Below are positions 8,803 through 17,746 of a DNA stretch of 34,197 bases, one piece after another. Each line of letters begins with the position of its first letter. Positions within the stretch are counted from its first letter, which is position 1. The notes beneath the pieces were generated by a model that saw nothing but the letters and a program-made list of their open reading frames with translations, had not been told where the DNA came from and did not search any database. A program made the translations under genes and the position numbers. Origin of the DNA: Candidatus Obscuribacterales bacterium (lineage in GTDB: Bacteria > Cyanobacteriota > Vampirovibrionia > Obscuribacterales > Obscuribacteraceae); assembly GCA_021732565.1 (NCBI GenBank), contig JAKFUT010000032.1, positions 1-34,197 on the forward strand, in the 5' to 3' direction.

Positions 8803-11676
8803 CTAGAGAGCGTTTTGTTGCAACACATTCTTTAGTGACTCAAGATCCTCCGCAAGCGCACAATCTCGTCCGAGGTTTTCTCGAGTAATGTCAATTTCCC
8901 TCTGCAAGTAATGCAAACCCGCCGCACGATCGCCGGCGATAAAGCAATATTTTCGTAATATTGTCAGCCCGTCTGATTTAACCGCCCAGAAGACGTCCGG
9001 ATGTACTTTAATCCATGCTTCAAAGTCCAACCGAGCCTTCTTCACGTTGCCTGTCTGAGCAAGTAATCTGAATTCTGCTATATCGACTTTATAGCCCTCT
9101 TGCAAGTCGCCGGATTTGCAAGCCTTTCGCGCCTGCTGAATAGCGCTGAGTGCCTCACTGAAGCGGCGGCTCATCCCGCAGCCATCGGCAATCTTCAGGA
9201 GAACTCTAACATGGCGGGATTCGTTGGCCGGAGGAACGCACTTCCTGTATCTATCTGCCGCCTTATCGCCACGAAGATGCTCCAGATAGAAATCTCCCAG
9301 AGTTTCATTCAGCCAGTCGCATTCAGCCACATTGGCACCACATGAATCGATCGCTTTGATGAAAAAAGTTTCTGCATCTGCGGGTTTTCCTCCAACCCAA
9401 CAACAACGAGCAAGGTCTCGATACAACTCAACCTTGTGGTCAAACTGATAAACACCCTCTGTTGCTACCACTTCCGCCGATACCTGCCTCAACAACGGCT
9501 CAGCTTCTGCGAATTTGTTAGCTGCTACCATCAATTTGCCCTTTTGAAAATTTACCAACGCCAGGTTGTGATGATCCGATCTGCTGGACAAAACATTGAT
9601 GCAACGATCCAGAAGCGGAAGCGGATCCTTTATTGTCGGCCACTTGCTAGTGGCCAAACAGAACGACAAAAGATCATCGCTGGTCACAGCAGAAGGTCCC
9701 TCAGAATCGAGTCGCCGCCTGACGCTCTCAAATGCTTCAATCGCGCCTGGCTCATCTGAGGAAAGATTGGCGACCAGTCGCACTTGCAGCGAAAGATTTG
9801 AATTTCGATCGAACCAGGTTAGCAGTGTTTTTCGGGCGCGGTCACGATGTCCTGTCTCAACCAGAAATCGAAGGTAGTGAATAACCAATCTCATGCAAGC
9901 ATCCGTGTTCGGTGTGCAAAGTTGTTGACCTTGCTCGTAATACGATTCAGCTTCAGAATGGAGGGAGAGTCCCCCGGAAACCAGCGCAAGCTGGCCAAGC
10001 AAAGAACCACGCCCGGCACCGCTAGCCGAACTGAGCTGCAGGCATTGCAAGTAGGTCCGTTTGGCATCAGAGTACCTGTGTTGCTCCAAATAGAAGTCTC
10101 CAAGGCTACTTAGGACCATCAGCTGAACTAAACGATCCTTGCAACGTTTGGCAATCCTGAGATATAACTGCTCCGCTTCGTGATCTCGTCTTTCAATTCG
10201 AAGACACGTAGCCAGCGTGTTGTAAATGGGAGCAATCATCGGATCTGATTCGTCGCTATCCTGATGACCCGATAGAGCTTCGGTCAGCAGTTTCTCTGCT
10301 GGAATCACGCTTCCGTGAGTCATCAGAATTTCGGCTTTCTTATATTTGGCTAATAGCAGGCGTTCTCGGTCTGATCGATCTTGCAAAATCTCTATGCCGC
10401 GATCAAGATAGCCAATCGCTTCACCAGGCGCGGTGGCCGACGAGAGATCCGCCAGGGCAACACAAACGCGGAGGACATCACCGTTGCTGACCTTCTGCTC
10501 ACTCACACCGCGACGAATGGTGCGTTCCATTTCTCTTAGTGTTTCCAGTGCGGCAGGATTTTTTTCCAACACCAGTTTTCCAACGTCGCCCTTCTGCGCA
10601 TTAACGTTTATCGATCGGGCTCGCAGATTCTTGGCAGAACCTGGTTCATTTATTAAAACAACATCGCCTGTGCCCCCGTGTTTCCAGAGTGCAAATGCAA
10701 TTACAATTACAGGCATAACAATCAGGCAGGCAAGCCACACCCGGGGGCGATTTCGATTACGGGGTACCGTGAGGTCGAGGTTGGGCATTTTGGCAGACAC
10801 GTCATGTCCTTGCCGAATATGGTCGAGATCAGCGCGCATTTCCTTCATTGTCTGATAGCGACCGGCGGGCTCTTTGTTCATCGCTTTGAAAAGAATCGGT
10901 TCCATTTGAGCAAAACGTACATCATCGATGCACTGCTGTTCAGAGAAACGGGCCGGCCATTCCGTGCAGTGTTTGTGCAATAGTCCAACGGGCGTATCAG
11001 CTTCGACTGCACGGTTTCCAGTAATGCATTCATATAGAAGGCAACCCAGGGAATAGATGTCGGAGCGCTGATCGGCCTTCTTTCCCTGACACTGTTCGGG
11101 GCTCATATAGTGAACGCTCCCAATAAGGAGCCCCGTATGAGTAAGATGTTGAACTACCGAGGAGGCGGCGCTTTGAAGTGAACGTGCTAATCCAAAATCG
11201 AGAACTTTTACAAAATCGGTATGGGGTTCATCTTGCAGTATTATGTTATCTGGTTTTAAATCGCGATGAATGATTCCGCGACTATGTGCCGCCTCCAGAG
11301 CATCACATATTTGCACTCCAATATTCAAGCAGCGATCGACACTTAGTCTGCCTTCCAGAGAAAGCACAGTGCGCAGGTCGGCTCCCTCTAAGAATTCCAT
11401 CGCCAAATATGGATAGAGTGATTGCCAGAAACCGAATCGATAGAGAACGACTATGTTTTTGTGAGGGAGCTGAGTCATCACCGCTGCTTCTCGCAGAAAT
11501 CGAGCGCGAGCCTCTCGATCTGCCACTAAGGCAGGGTGCAGCAATTTGAGAGCGATTGTACGGTCGAGCTCAATCTCTCTTGCTTTGAATAGACGCCCCA
11601 TTCCACCATCTGATATGTGCTCAATGATCACATATCGATTGTCGACAATTTTACCAGCGGTTAACTCGTCACCCAT
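8803..11676 (-). CDS. Membrane Ser/Thr protein kinase (PknB type) with C-terminal TPR ectodomain
   Basis: 957 residues from ATG 11676, which has GAGG nine bases upstream; ATG 11691 has no such site. The kinase domain (about 10-285) is complete: Gly loop SDGGMGRLFKA, ATP-binding K44 in IALKLL, E63, catalytic loop HRDLKPDN (H137-D139), DFGLA at D160 and SPE for the usual APE. One membrane segment lies at about 312-331 (WLACLIVMPVIVIAFALW). The remaining 600 residues are irregular TPR-like helical repeats such as ADAETFFIKAID and AEQLYLRIAKRC, placed outside the cytoplasm if the kinase is inside. It should phosphorylate cytoplasmic targets in response to something bound by the TPR region. It is divergent from an OmpR-type regulator gene. 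Confidence 0.93.
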   Translation of the reverse strand: MGDELTAGKIVDNRYVIIEHISDGGMGRLFKAREIELDRTIALKLLHPALVADREARARFLREAAVMTQLPHKNIVVLYRFGFWQSLYPYLAMEFLEGADLRTVLSLEGRLSVDRCLNIGVQICDALEAAHSRGIIHRDLKPDNIILQDEPHTDFVKVLDFGLARSLQSAASSVVQHLTHTGLLIGSVHYMSPEQCQGKKADQRSDIYSLGCLLYECITGNRAVEADTPVGLLHKHCTEWPARFSEQQCIDDVRFAQMEPILFKAMNKEPAGRYQTMKEMRADLDHIRQGHDVSAKMPNLDLTVPRNRNRPRVWLACLIVMPVIVIAFALWKHGGTGDVVLINEPGSAKNLRARSINVNAQKGDVGKLVLEKNPAALETLREMERTIRRGVSEQKVSNGDVLRVCVALADLSSATAPGEAIGYLDRGIEILQDRSDRERLLLAKYKKAEILMTHGSVIPAEKLLTEALSGHQDSDESDPMIAPIYNTLATCLRIERRDHEAEQLYLRIAKRCKDRLVQLMVLSSLGDFYLEQHRYSDAKRTYLQCLQLSSASGAGRGSLLGQLALVSGGLSLHSEAESYYEQGQQLCTPNTDACMRLVIHYLRFLVETGHRDRARKTLLTWFDRNSNLSLQVRLVANLSSDEPGAIEAFESVRRRLDSEGPSAVTSDDLLSFCLATSKWPTIKDPLPLLDRCINVLSSRSDHHNLALVNFQKGKLMVAANKFAEAEPLLRQVSAEVVATEGVYQFDHKVELYRDLARCCWVGGKPADAETFFIKAIDSCGANVAECDWLNETLGDFYLEHLRGDKAADRYRKCVPPANESRHVRVLLKIADGCGMSRRFSEALSAIQQARKACKSGDLQEGYKVDIAEFRLLAQTGNVKKARLDFEAWIKVHPDVFWAVKSDGLTILRKYCFIAGDRAAGLHYLQREIDITRENLGRDCALAEDLESLKNVLQQNAL

Positions 11677-11744
11677 AGCGTGTCGCCTCATTGAAGGCTC
11701 TTTGTATGTACCCTGACAATGCGAGGCGGTAACATCAAGCGCGC

Positions 11745-11803
11745 ACCGCGTTAGCGGTTGCTTTAGATTGACGGTTGCCCGAGTTGCAGCTCCAGAACTG
11801 GAG
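11745..11803. promoter_or_regulatory. Two dyads in the divergent kinase / response-regulator region
   Basis: ACCGC-GTTA-GCGGT lies at 11745-11758, and CTCCAG-AA-CTGGAG at 11790-11803 is a perfect 14-bp dyad with a two-base centre. They sit between the divergent starts at 11676 and 11899, where promoters for both genes must lie, so either could be an operator. Autoregulation by the response regulator would be one explanation; the sequence alone does not show it. Confidence 0.3.
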
Positions 11804-11898
11804 TCGGCACGGCAAGTGAGAGATTGGGAGAGATCCCGGAAGATTTACAGCAGTCTGAAACCGGGTAAATTAGAACAAGAGAAGGGCAGGGGACGAAA

Positions 11899-12576
11899 GT
11901 GGCCAAAGTTTTAATTATCGAGGACGACATTGCACTGTCGCTCAGTGTAAAAGCGCTCTTATTGCAAGAGTCCTACCAGGTAGAAACAACTTCTTCCGGC
12001 GAAGACGGTTTGCAACTGCTCTTGTTTAGCAAAGTTGATCTTCTGATTCTCGACTGGAATCTACCAGATATGGATGGACCATCGGTATGCAAGGCTCTAC
12101 GCGATCGTGGAGATCCTACTCGGGTCCTCATGCTCACAGGAAAAACCAGCATAGACGACAAAGAATGTGGTTTCCTCTGTGGCGCAGACGATTATCTAAC
12201 AAAGCCGTTTGATCCGCGCGAGTTGCTCATGCGGGCGAAGGCCTTGTTACGACGACCTGAGGTTGTGCATGAGCAGCGACTTGACGTAGCGGGTGTGGTG
12301 CTCAATTTAGTCGATCGTTCAGTGATAGTGGAAGGTACAGTCATTCCGTTTCATAAAAGAGACTACGATGTTCTTGAACTACTGATGCGAAATGCGGGCA
12401 CCTATTTTACTACCGAGGAATTGCTAGCGCGTGTTTGGGCAGCATCGGATGAATCCGGCAACAATGCCGTAAGACAAGCGATACTGCGAATCAGGCGACA
12501 ACTAGGAAATCGCGGTGATTGCATCGAGAATCGATACGGCCACGGGTATCGATTCGGAAAACCAGACACACTCTGA
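11899..12576 (+). CDS. OmpR/PhoB-family response regulator
   Basis: 225 residues from GTG 11899, preceded by GGGG at a suitable distance. The receiver domain (1-118) has the acidic pair D9/D10, phospho-acceptor D52 in LLILDWNLPDMDG, T80 in MLTGK and K102 in LTKPF, so it should be phosphorylated by a histidine kinase. The C-terminal winged helix (about 128-222) of the Trans_reg_C class shows the typical phrases RDYDVLELLMRNAGTYFTTE, RVWAASDE and ENRYGHGYRF. It should act as a DNA-binding transcription factor. No cognate kinase is adjacent: the nearest histidine kinase is about 6 kb away, and the immediate divergent neighbour is a Ser/Thr kinase. Cross-regulation between the two kinase types is possible but not shown. 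Confidence 0.95.
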   Translation: MAKVLIIEDDIALSLSVKALLLQESYQVETTSSGEDGLQLLLFSKVDLLILDWNLPDMDGPSVCKALRDRGDPTRVLMLTGKTSIDDKECGFLCGADDYLTKPFDPRELLMRAKALLRRPEVVHEQRLDVAGVVLNLVDRSVIVEGTVIPFHKRDYDVLELLMRNAGTYFTTEELLARVWAASDESGNNAVRQAILRIRRQLGNRGDCIENRYGHGYRFGKPDTL

Positions 12577-13052
12577 ACTCGTTGAAAGCCTTGAGGAAGA
12601 TCAACAGCTGCCTTTACCTTATTAAGAGAGATCAGCAAACGATTTCCCTAGTTTATGAAGTTATCTGGCACCATTTGCAAGCGTATCTCCATTTTAAAGT
12701 CATGGTACGGGTTGGTAAATTCCGGATTCGCTCACGAACTGAACTCACGGATCTCGACTTAAGGAAAAGTCACGAAGCCTTGCGATGACCACTGTCAGAC
12801 AACAAAGACAAATTTTGTCGCAGGCGGGAGACTACTGCCGGTGCTCCTGAGTTCAGTGGGACAATCCCCACTATCAAGGACGTCTCTTTTACAACACTTC
12901 AGGACTCGTTGGCGAAGAGGCTTCTCAGTGGTACTCTAACCAGACTCGGGCTGGTAATGCCGAGAAACTTTCAACGCGAAGTTAGGCATCTGAGATCTTT
13001 AGATTGGTGACACGCTCACTTCTGTCATCAGTAATCGGATTATAAATTTGCT
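12577..13052. other. Intergenic stretch upstream of the heptad-repeat gene
   Basis: No convincing gene on either strand. A TATAAA hexamer at about 13041 could be a -10 element for the large downstream gene, but I see no clear -35 partner. The open frame overlapping the end of the response regulator is a frame shadow continuing into non-coding sequence. Confidence 0.45.
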
Positions 13053-13122
13053 GACGGGCTATGGCCCGTCTAATCATTGCGACCACAGGTGCGGTCGTAA
13101 TTTATATTGCATGATCAGGAGT
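13053..13122 (+). promoter_or_regulatory. Leader with two consecutive hairpins and a strong ribosome-binding site
   Basis: GACGGGC at 13053-13059 pairs perfectly with GCCCGTC at 13064-13070 over a TATG loop. A second stem follows at once: TTGCGACC (13077-13084) with GGTCGTAA (13093-13100), eight pairs including one G-U, followed by TTTAT. AGGAG then lies six bases before ATG 13128. Two stable stems directly before a highly expressed-looking ribosome-binding site could stabilise the mRNA or regulate it. Confidence 0.45.
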
Positions 13123-13127
13123 AAACA

Positions 13128-16100
13128 ATGAACCAAAACGAGAACCATTCAGGTAGAGATGTAATCGCTCTGGCAGCAAGTCTGAGTCTCTTGCTCATCG
13201 CCGCTCCCGGTCAGGCAAATCCGCAATATGTGCACACCCAGCAAGTCCAGCACAATCAATCTGCGCCGCCAACATCACTGCCGGTCGTCACTCAGGTTCA
13301 CGGGGTGGCTGTTCCAATCACCCATTACATTGCTCTGCCTCCACCTGCCAGAATCGAAGTACCCCACCAGATTCCTGTCTGCCCGCCGACCATAGGAAAT
13401 TTCCAGTGCCCGCCCTCACCAGGTTCCGGTGTTCACAACCTGGTGCCGTTGCCATCGGTAGGGCGGGTGGTATCGCCGCCGGTTCACGTTCTTAATCCCG
13501 CACCGATCCCGGGTAATCCCTGCGGAGCACCAGTGGCGGTAGTTCCACTACCAGTGCCGACAAGATTTGACCACGGACAAGTAGCAGTGTGCCCGCCGGT
13601 GCATACCATTAACTCCGGTTTTCCCACTGGCGCCTCCGCCAATGGTGCATGCATTCCAGTTCCACTGCCGGCACCGACTAAACTTGAGCACGGACAAGTA
13701 GCAGTGTGTCCACCGGTGCATGCCATTAATTCCGGTAATCCAACGGGCAATTCGGCAAATGGCGGGTGTATCACACTTCCCCTTCCGGCATCGACAAAGT
13801 TGGATCAGGGGCTGGCATTCTGTCCGCCGCCAGGCCATGCCACAAATTCCACAGCAAACGGTTGTATTCCGGGAACGGTTGCAGGAACGTCACCGCCCCT
13901 GCCGGCACCGATCCACTTCACACACGCTGGTGCACCAAGCCATTCTTCTAATCAGTCGCCGACAATTCCGGCCGCCTGTGCTCCGAATACCCGATATGGA
14001 GAAGGGATAAGAGACATTCACCAGGGTAATGCACTGGTGATTGAAGGTAAACATGATTTACATGCAGCCAGTGGCCTTATTAACGACGCAAAGAACGATC
14101 TGCACCATGGTGCGCAGTTGCAACAGGACGCCAAAACGGATCTCAGCCGTGCTCACAATTTGGTAATCGATGCCAGATCCGACCGAACAGCGGCGGCTCG
14201 TCTTTCAGGCGAAGGCAAAACAGACCTTGCCCTCGGCAATCAACTGGAGCACAAGGGTAAAAGCGATGTCGGTCTTGGACAAAAACTTGTAAATGAGGGA
14301 AATCTCGACATCACTCAAGGAAAGCACTTAGTTACTCAGGGCAGCGGAGCGCTTGCTCAGTCTCACAAACTCGCCACTGACGGACACTCAGACCAGGAAC
14401 AAGGGCAGAAGCTCATTCTTCAGGGTAACAACACGATCGGGCAAGCAAATAAACTCACAGCAGATGGCAATGCAGACCATGTCGCTGGACAAAAATTGGT
14501 TAATACTGGCAATAGCACACTGGGTCAGGCATCAAAACTGGCCAGCGAAGGCAATGCTGATCAGGCAGCCGGACAAAAACTGATCTCACAGGGAAACTCT
14601 GCAATCGGGCAAGGAAGCAAGCTTGCTGCTGAAGGTAAGGCGGATCAAGCTGCCGGTCAAAAACTATTAACACTGGGAAGTAGTAATCTCAGCCAGTCGA
14701 ATAAGCTCGCTGCCGATGGAAAAGCCGACCAGGCAGCAGGACAGAAGTTGCTGCTCAGCGGCAATGCGGCGATCTCTCAGTCGAACAAGTTAACAACCGA
14801 AGGGAATGCTGATCGTGCCGCCGGGCAGAAGCTAATCACCATCGGTAATACCAATATTACTCAGGCAGGCAAGTTGACCGCCGAAGGAAAGGCCGATCAG
14901 GCGGCAGGACAAAAGCTCATTATCTCTGGAAACAGCGCCATCGGGCAGGCCGGTAAGTTAGCATCGGAAGGGAATGCAGACCAGGCCGCCGGGCAGAAAC
15001 TCCTGACCTCAGGCAATGCCGCAATCGGGCAATCTGCCAAACTCTCCACGGAAGGAAACTCAGACCGCGCTGCCGGTGAGAAGCTGATTTTGCAAGGTAA
15101 TGGAACATTGAGTCAGTCCACAAAACTCTCCACGGAAGGAGCGAAGGATCAAGCGGCTGCACAAAAATTATCATCTGAAGGTAATTTAGACCTTCAACAG
15201 GCCGCATGCCTGAGCAATCAAGCCAAGGCGGATTCTGCAGCTGCAGCCAAAGCGGCTGCCTGCGGCAATCAGCCGTTAGCTCTGTCGCTACAAACGAAAG
15301 CCAATGCTGAGAATAAACAGGCAATTCAGCTTAGATGTGACGGTACAAACGACATTAAACAAGCTCAGGCGTTATCCTGTGAGGGCGCTAAAGACTTGAG
15401 TGCCGCAGCCACTCTTCACCAACAAGGAATAGCGCAAGTAGGTCAAGGTCAATCATTGGTCAGCGAAGGGGCAAAGGATCTCAATCAAGCGGCTGCGTTG
15501 CAACAGCAGGGCAATTGTCAAATTTCTCAAGGAAATGCATTGATCGCGGAGGGCAGTCGAGATATAAGCCAGGCGGGCGCTTTGCGACAGCAAGGCGGCT
15601 CGCAGATAACTCAGGGACAAGGGTTGGTCTCAGAGGGAGCAAAAGATATCAGTCAGGCAAATACTCTGACACAGCAAGGAAACTGCCAGGTTGCACAAGG
15701 ACAGGGGCTGGTTTCCGAGGGGGCGAAGGATTTGAGCCAGGCTGGCGCACTGCGGCAACAAGGCACCGGACAGGTACAGCAAGGACAATCTCTCATTTCG
15801 GAAGGAGCCACGGATCTCCGTCAGTCAACTACTCTGCAACAACAGGGTTCCCAACAAGTTGCTCAAGGTAACGCTCTAATTACCGAAGGCTCCAAAGATC
15901 TCAGTGTGGCAAATTCACTACAACAACAAGGTTCCTCTCAAGTTAAGCAAGGGACGGGACTTGTATCGGAAGGCGCCCGTGATCTGAGCCAGGCCACTCA
16001 ATTGAGGCAACAAGGACAGGGGCAAGTGAACCAGGGACAAGCCCTGATCGCCGAAGGTTCGCAAGACCTGGGACAAGCTGCTTCGCTGAAGCAACAAGGT

Positions 16101-16769
16101 TCCGCTGAAGTCTGCAAAGGTCAAGCCCTCATTTCTGAAGGAGCGCAAGATCTGCAACAATCCGCGGCACTGTCAGCTCGCGGCGAGAATTTGACATTGC
16201 AGGGTCAAGCATTGCAGAAGGAAGGCGCAGGAGATCTCAGTCGCGGGCAGGCGCTGCAGATTAACGGCAATAAGGAAATCAGTCAGGGCGCAGGTATCAA
16301 GCAGGAAGGACTGCACGATCTCTCTCAGGCAACCGCGCTGAGAAAAGAGGCAGCCACTGACATTCACGAAGCGCGATCGCTCCGGCAAGATGCGGCCTGC
16401 GATTCTCGCCTGGCATCAAACTTGATCAACGAAGGACGAGTTGATTTGTCTCGCTCCGCAGTATTGACAAAGGACGGGCGGTGCGACATTCATCACGGTC
16501 TGGGATTGATACAGGAAGGACGAAACGACATCAGAGCGGTATCGCATTTAGGGATAACCGGCGGACAGATCGCGGAGGTCCGCCAGGATTGTCGACAGGG
16601 AACGGCTATGTATGCCGATGGACATCTGGATCAGCAATTGGGCAACATGCTTAAACGAGAGGGTTTCAAGAATCTCGGCGAAGCCTTAATTCAGGAAGGC
16701 AACCGAGATCTTTCCCGGGCACAGGCCAATACGAGCCTTTCGAATGCAGGCGTTACGGTAATCCCATAG
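13128..16769 (+). CDS. Giant secreted protein of glycine-ended heptad repeats
   Basis: 1213 residues with an AGGAG site six bases before ATG 13128. Residues 1-30 form a signal peptide (hydrophobic core VIALAASLSLLLIAAP, cut after QA). Residues 31-285 are Pro/Val-rich and contain nearly three copies of a 39-residue unit with Cys. From about 293 to 1195 the chain is built of heptads of the form x-x-L-x-x-x-G/A, for example QKLISQG, NSAIGQA, SKLASEG and NADQAAG. They group by four into 28-residue super-repeats. Phase is kept over long runs, with one slip near residues 720-745. Read as a coiled coil, Leu would be at d and Gly/Ala at a, giving a tightly packed or flexible helical rod. Composition is Gln, Gly, Ala, Leu and Ser, almost without aromatics. 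A secreted structural or protective role is inferred; no family recognised. The FecR-like gene follows after 27 bases. Confidence 0.9.
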   Translation: MNQNENHSGRDVIALAASLSLLLIAAPGQANPQYVHTQQVQHNQSAPPTSLPVVTQVHGVAVPITHYIALPPPARIEVPHQIPVCPPTIGNFQCPPSPGSGVHNLVPLPSVGRVVSPPVHVLNPAPIPGNPCGAPVAVVPLPVPTRFDHGQVAVCPPVHTINSGFPTGASANGACIPVPLPAPTKLEHGQVAVCPPVHAINSGNPTGNSANGGCITLPLPASTKLDQGLAFCPPPGHATNSTANGCIPGTVAGTSPPLPAPIHFTHAGAPSHSSNQSPTIPAACAPNTRYGEGIRDIHQGNALVIEGKHDLHAASGLINDAKNDLHHGAQLQQDAKTDLSRAHNLVIDARSDRTAAARLSGEGKTDLALGNQLEHKGKSDVGLGQKLVNEGNLDITQGKHLVTQGSGALAQSHKLATDGHSDQEQGQKLILQGNNTIGQANKLTADGNADHVAGQKLVNTGNSTLGQASKLASEGNADQAAGQKLISQGNSAIGQGSKLAAEGKADQAAGQKLLTLGSSNLSQSNKLAADGKADQAAGQKLLLSGNAAISQSNKLTTEGNADRAAGQKLITIGNTNITQAGKLTAEGKADQAAGQKLIISGNSAIGQAGKLASEGNADQAAGQKLLTSGNAAIGQSAKLSTEGNSDRAAGEKLILQGNGTLSQSTKLSTEGAKDQAAAQKLSSEGNLDLQQAACLSNQAKADSAAAAKAAACGNQPLALSLQTKANAENKQAIQLRCDGTNDIKQAQALSCEGAKDLSAAATLHQQGIAQVGQGQSLVSEGAKDLNQAAALQQQGNCQISQGNALIAEGSRDISQAGALRQQGGSQITQGQGLVSEGAKDISQANTLTQQGNCQVAQGQGLVSEGAKDLSQAGALRQQGTGQVQQGQSLISEGATDLRQSTTLQQQGSQQVAQGNALITEGSKDLSVANSLQQQGSSQVKQGTGLVSEGARDLSQATQLRQQGQGQVNQGQALIAEGSQDLGQAASLKQQGSAEVCKGQALISEGAQDLQQSAALSARGENLTLQGQALQKEGAGDLSRGQALQINGNKEISQGAGIKQEGLHDLSQATALRKEAATDIHEARSLRQDAACDSRLASNLINEGRVDLSRSAVLTKDGRCDIHHGLGLIQEGRNDIRAVSHLGITGGQIAEVRQDCRQGTAMYADGHLDQQLGNMLKREGFKNLGEALIQEGNRDLSRAQANTSLSNAGVTVIP
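13548..13874 (+). repeat. Proline-rich 39-residue tandem units with paired cysteines
   Basis: Units start at 13548, 13665 and 13782; the third is shortened. Each encodes LP-x-PT-K/R-L/F-x-HGQVAVCPPVH, then an INSG-x-PTG-x-SANG-x-C block. The first two copies are nearly identical in protein and DNA. Each unit carries two Cys, which could form disulfides outside the cell. Confidence 0.85.
14004..16712 (+). repeat. Long array of 21-base heptad units grouped into 84-base super-repeats
   Basis: The coding sequence is periodic at 21 bases (seven codons) and 84 bases (28 codons). The first half uses the super-repeat QKL-x-x-x-G, NxxIxQ-A/S, xKL-x-x-E/D-G, xADQAAG. The second half uses xxL-I/V-x-E-G, xxDLxQA, xxLxQQG, xxQVxQG. 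Synonymous differences between units are frequent, so the array is old or under protein-level selection rather than freshly amplified. Confidence 0.9.
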
Positions 16770-16796
16770 CTTAGAGAAGTATCGAGAGATTTATAG

Positions 16797-17732
16797 ATGC
16801 AAGACAACATTAGAATTCTCATAGTGACTATGGTACTAGTGATGGTGTCACTTACCTTTATTCCCTGGTCGTTAGCAGACAATACTTCAGCAGATTTAAG
16901 CGTAACTTCTGCTAAACCACTGTACAACCCACCGGCCAGAGCACAACCTCCTGTCAGGGTCAAGCACAATCGCAAATCGATTAAAACGATATGCCAACAA
17001 TGGATGAACTGGTTCCGCAGACCGGAAGCAAACAAGAAAAATCCACCGAGAAAAGTGGCAACTGCGGCGGCCACCCGCGTAGCAAAGAGGTCCTCTGATC
17101 CCAAGCGCGGGAAGAGAATTCGTCCTCAAGACGGAATCATTGCAAACGCCGAGACACAAGAAGTATTGATGAAAAACGCCTACATTAAATACTCGGCAGA
17201 TGCATCCCTCGATGCTGATAAGCAGGGGATCATTTCATTAAATACGGGGGATTTGATAATCGATACATACAAGCCCCTGCTCGTCAAAGTCGCAGGTGAA
17301 CGAGTTCTGATAAAAGCTAAGACCACACTATTGATGTCTCTGCGTGACGGTGTGGTGAAGATACGTAATTTGCAAGAAAGTCACAGGCACTCCATTCACG
17401 TATTTGCGGGTCAAAAACGCTTTGCTGTTTGCGCCGGCGAGGAGTTCGTCGCAGCCCGAGATTATCCGACTCTTCAAGCCACCGCCAGTGGAGATTTCGT
17501 TCAACGCCGGCGAATAAAGACCTTTGAGTTGGGAGATGGAACCAATATCATGTGTTCGGAGTATGCCCTGGTCTCACTGGTCAAGACTAATTACTTGCTG
17601 GGACTCATGGCCTATAGTCGTATAACTGATGATCGAAAACTCTTCGGAAAGGTTGTAAAAATGGCCGCATGCCTGCAAATTGCCACGCGCAATCATGGTC
17701 CTTACGCTCTGATCGCTCATGCCAGCTCATGA
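16797..17732 (+). CDS. Secreted FecR-like domain protein
   Basis: 311 residues from ATG 16797, with GAGAG about eight bases upstream. Residues 1-27 form a signal peptide (ILIVTMVLVMVSLTFIPWSLA). A strongly basic linker (about 45-110, with KKNPPRKVATAAATRVAKRS and KRGKRIRP) leads into a beta-rich region at about 135-215. Its phrases, GDLIIDTYKPLLVKVAGERV, ALKAKTTLLMSL-like and DGVVKIRNL, match the FecR-domain pattern of short strands around a G-x-V/I core. FecR-like domains in secreted proteins of this kind often form oligomeric or surface-bound modules rather than anti-sigma factors. A helical C-terminus follows. It starts 27 bases after the heptad-repeat gene on the same strand, so the two are probably co-transcribed and may act together at the cell surface. 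The end nearly meets the convergent lyxose isomerase gene. Confidence 0.75.
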   Translation: MQDNIRILIVTMVLVMVSLTFIPWSLADNTSADLSVTSAKPLYNPPARAQPPVRVKHNRKSIKTICQQWMNWFRRPEANKKNPPRKVATAAATRVAKRSSDPKRGKRIRPQDGIIANAETQEVLMKNAYIKYSADASLDADKQGIISLNTGDLIIDTYKPLLVKVAGERVLIKAKTTLLMSLRDGVVKIRNLQESHRHSIHVFAGQKRFAVCAGEEFVAARDYPTLQATASGDFVQRRRIKTFELGDGTNIMCSEYALVSLVKTNYLLGLMAYSRITDDRKLFGKVVKMAACLQIATRNHGPYALIAHASS

Positions 17733-17746
17733 TTTAATCACAATTC

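Noticed and set aside
13484..13838. Minus-strand repeat-containing frames opposite the Pro-rich units
   Set aside because: They only mirror the tandem repeats of the plus-strand gene; no start signal.
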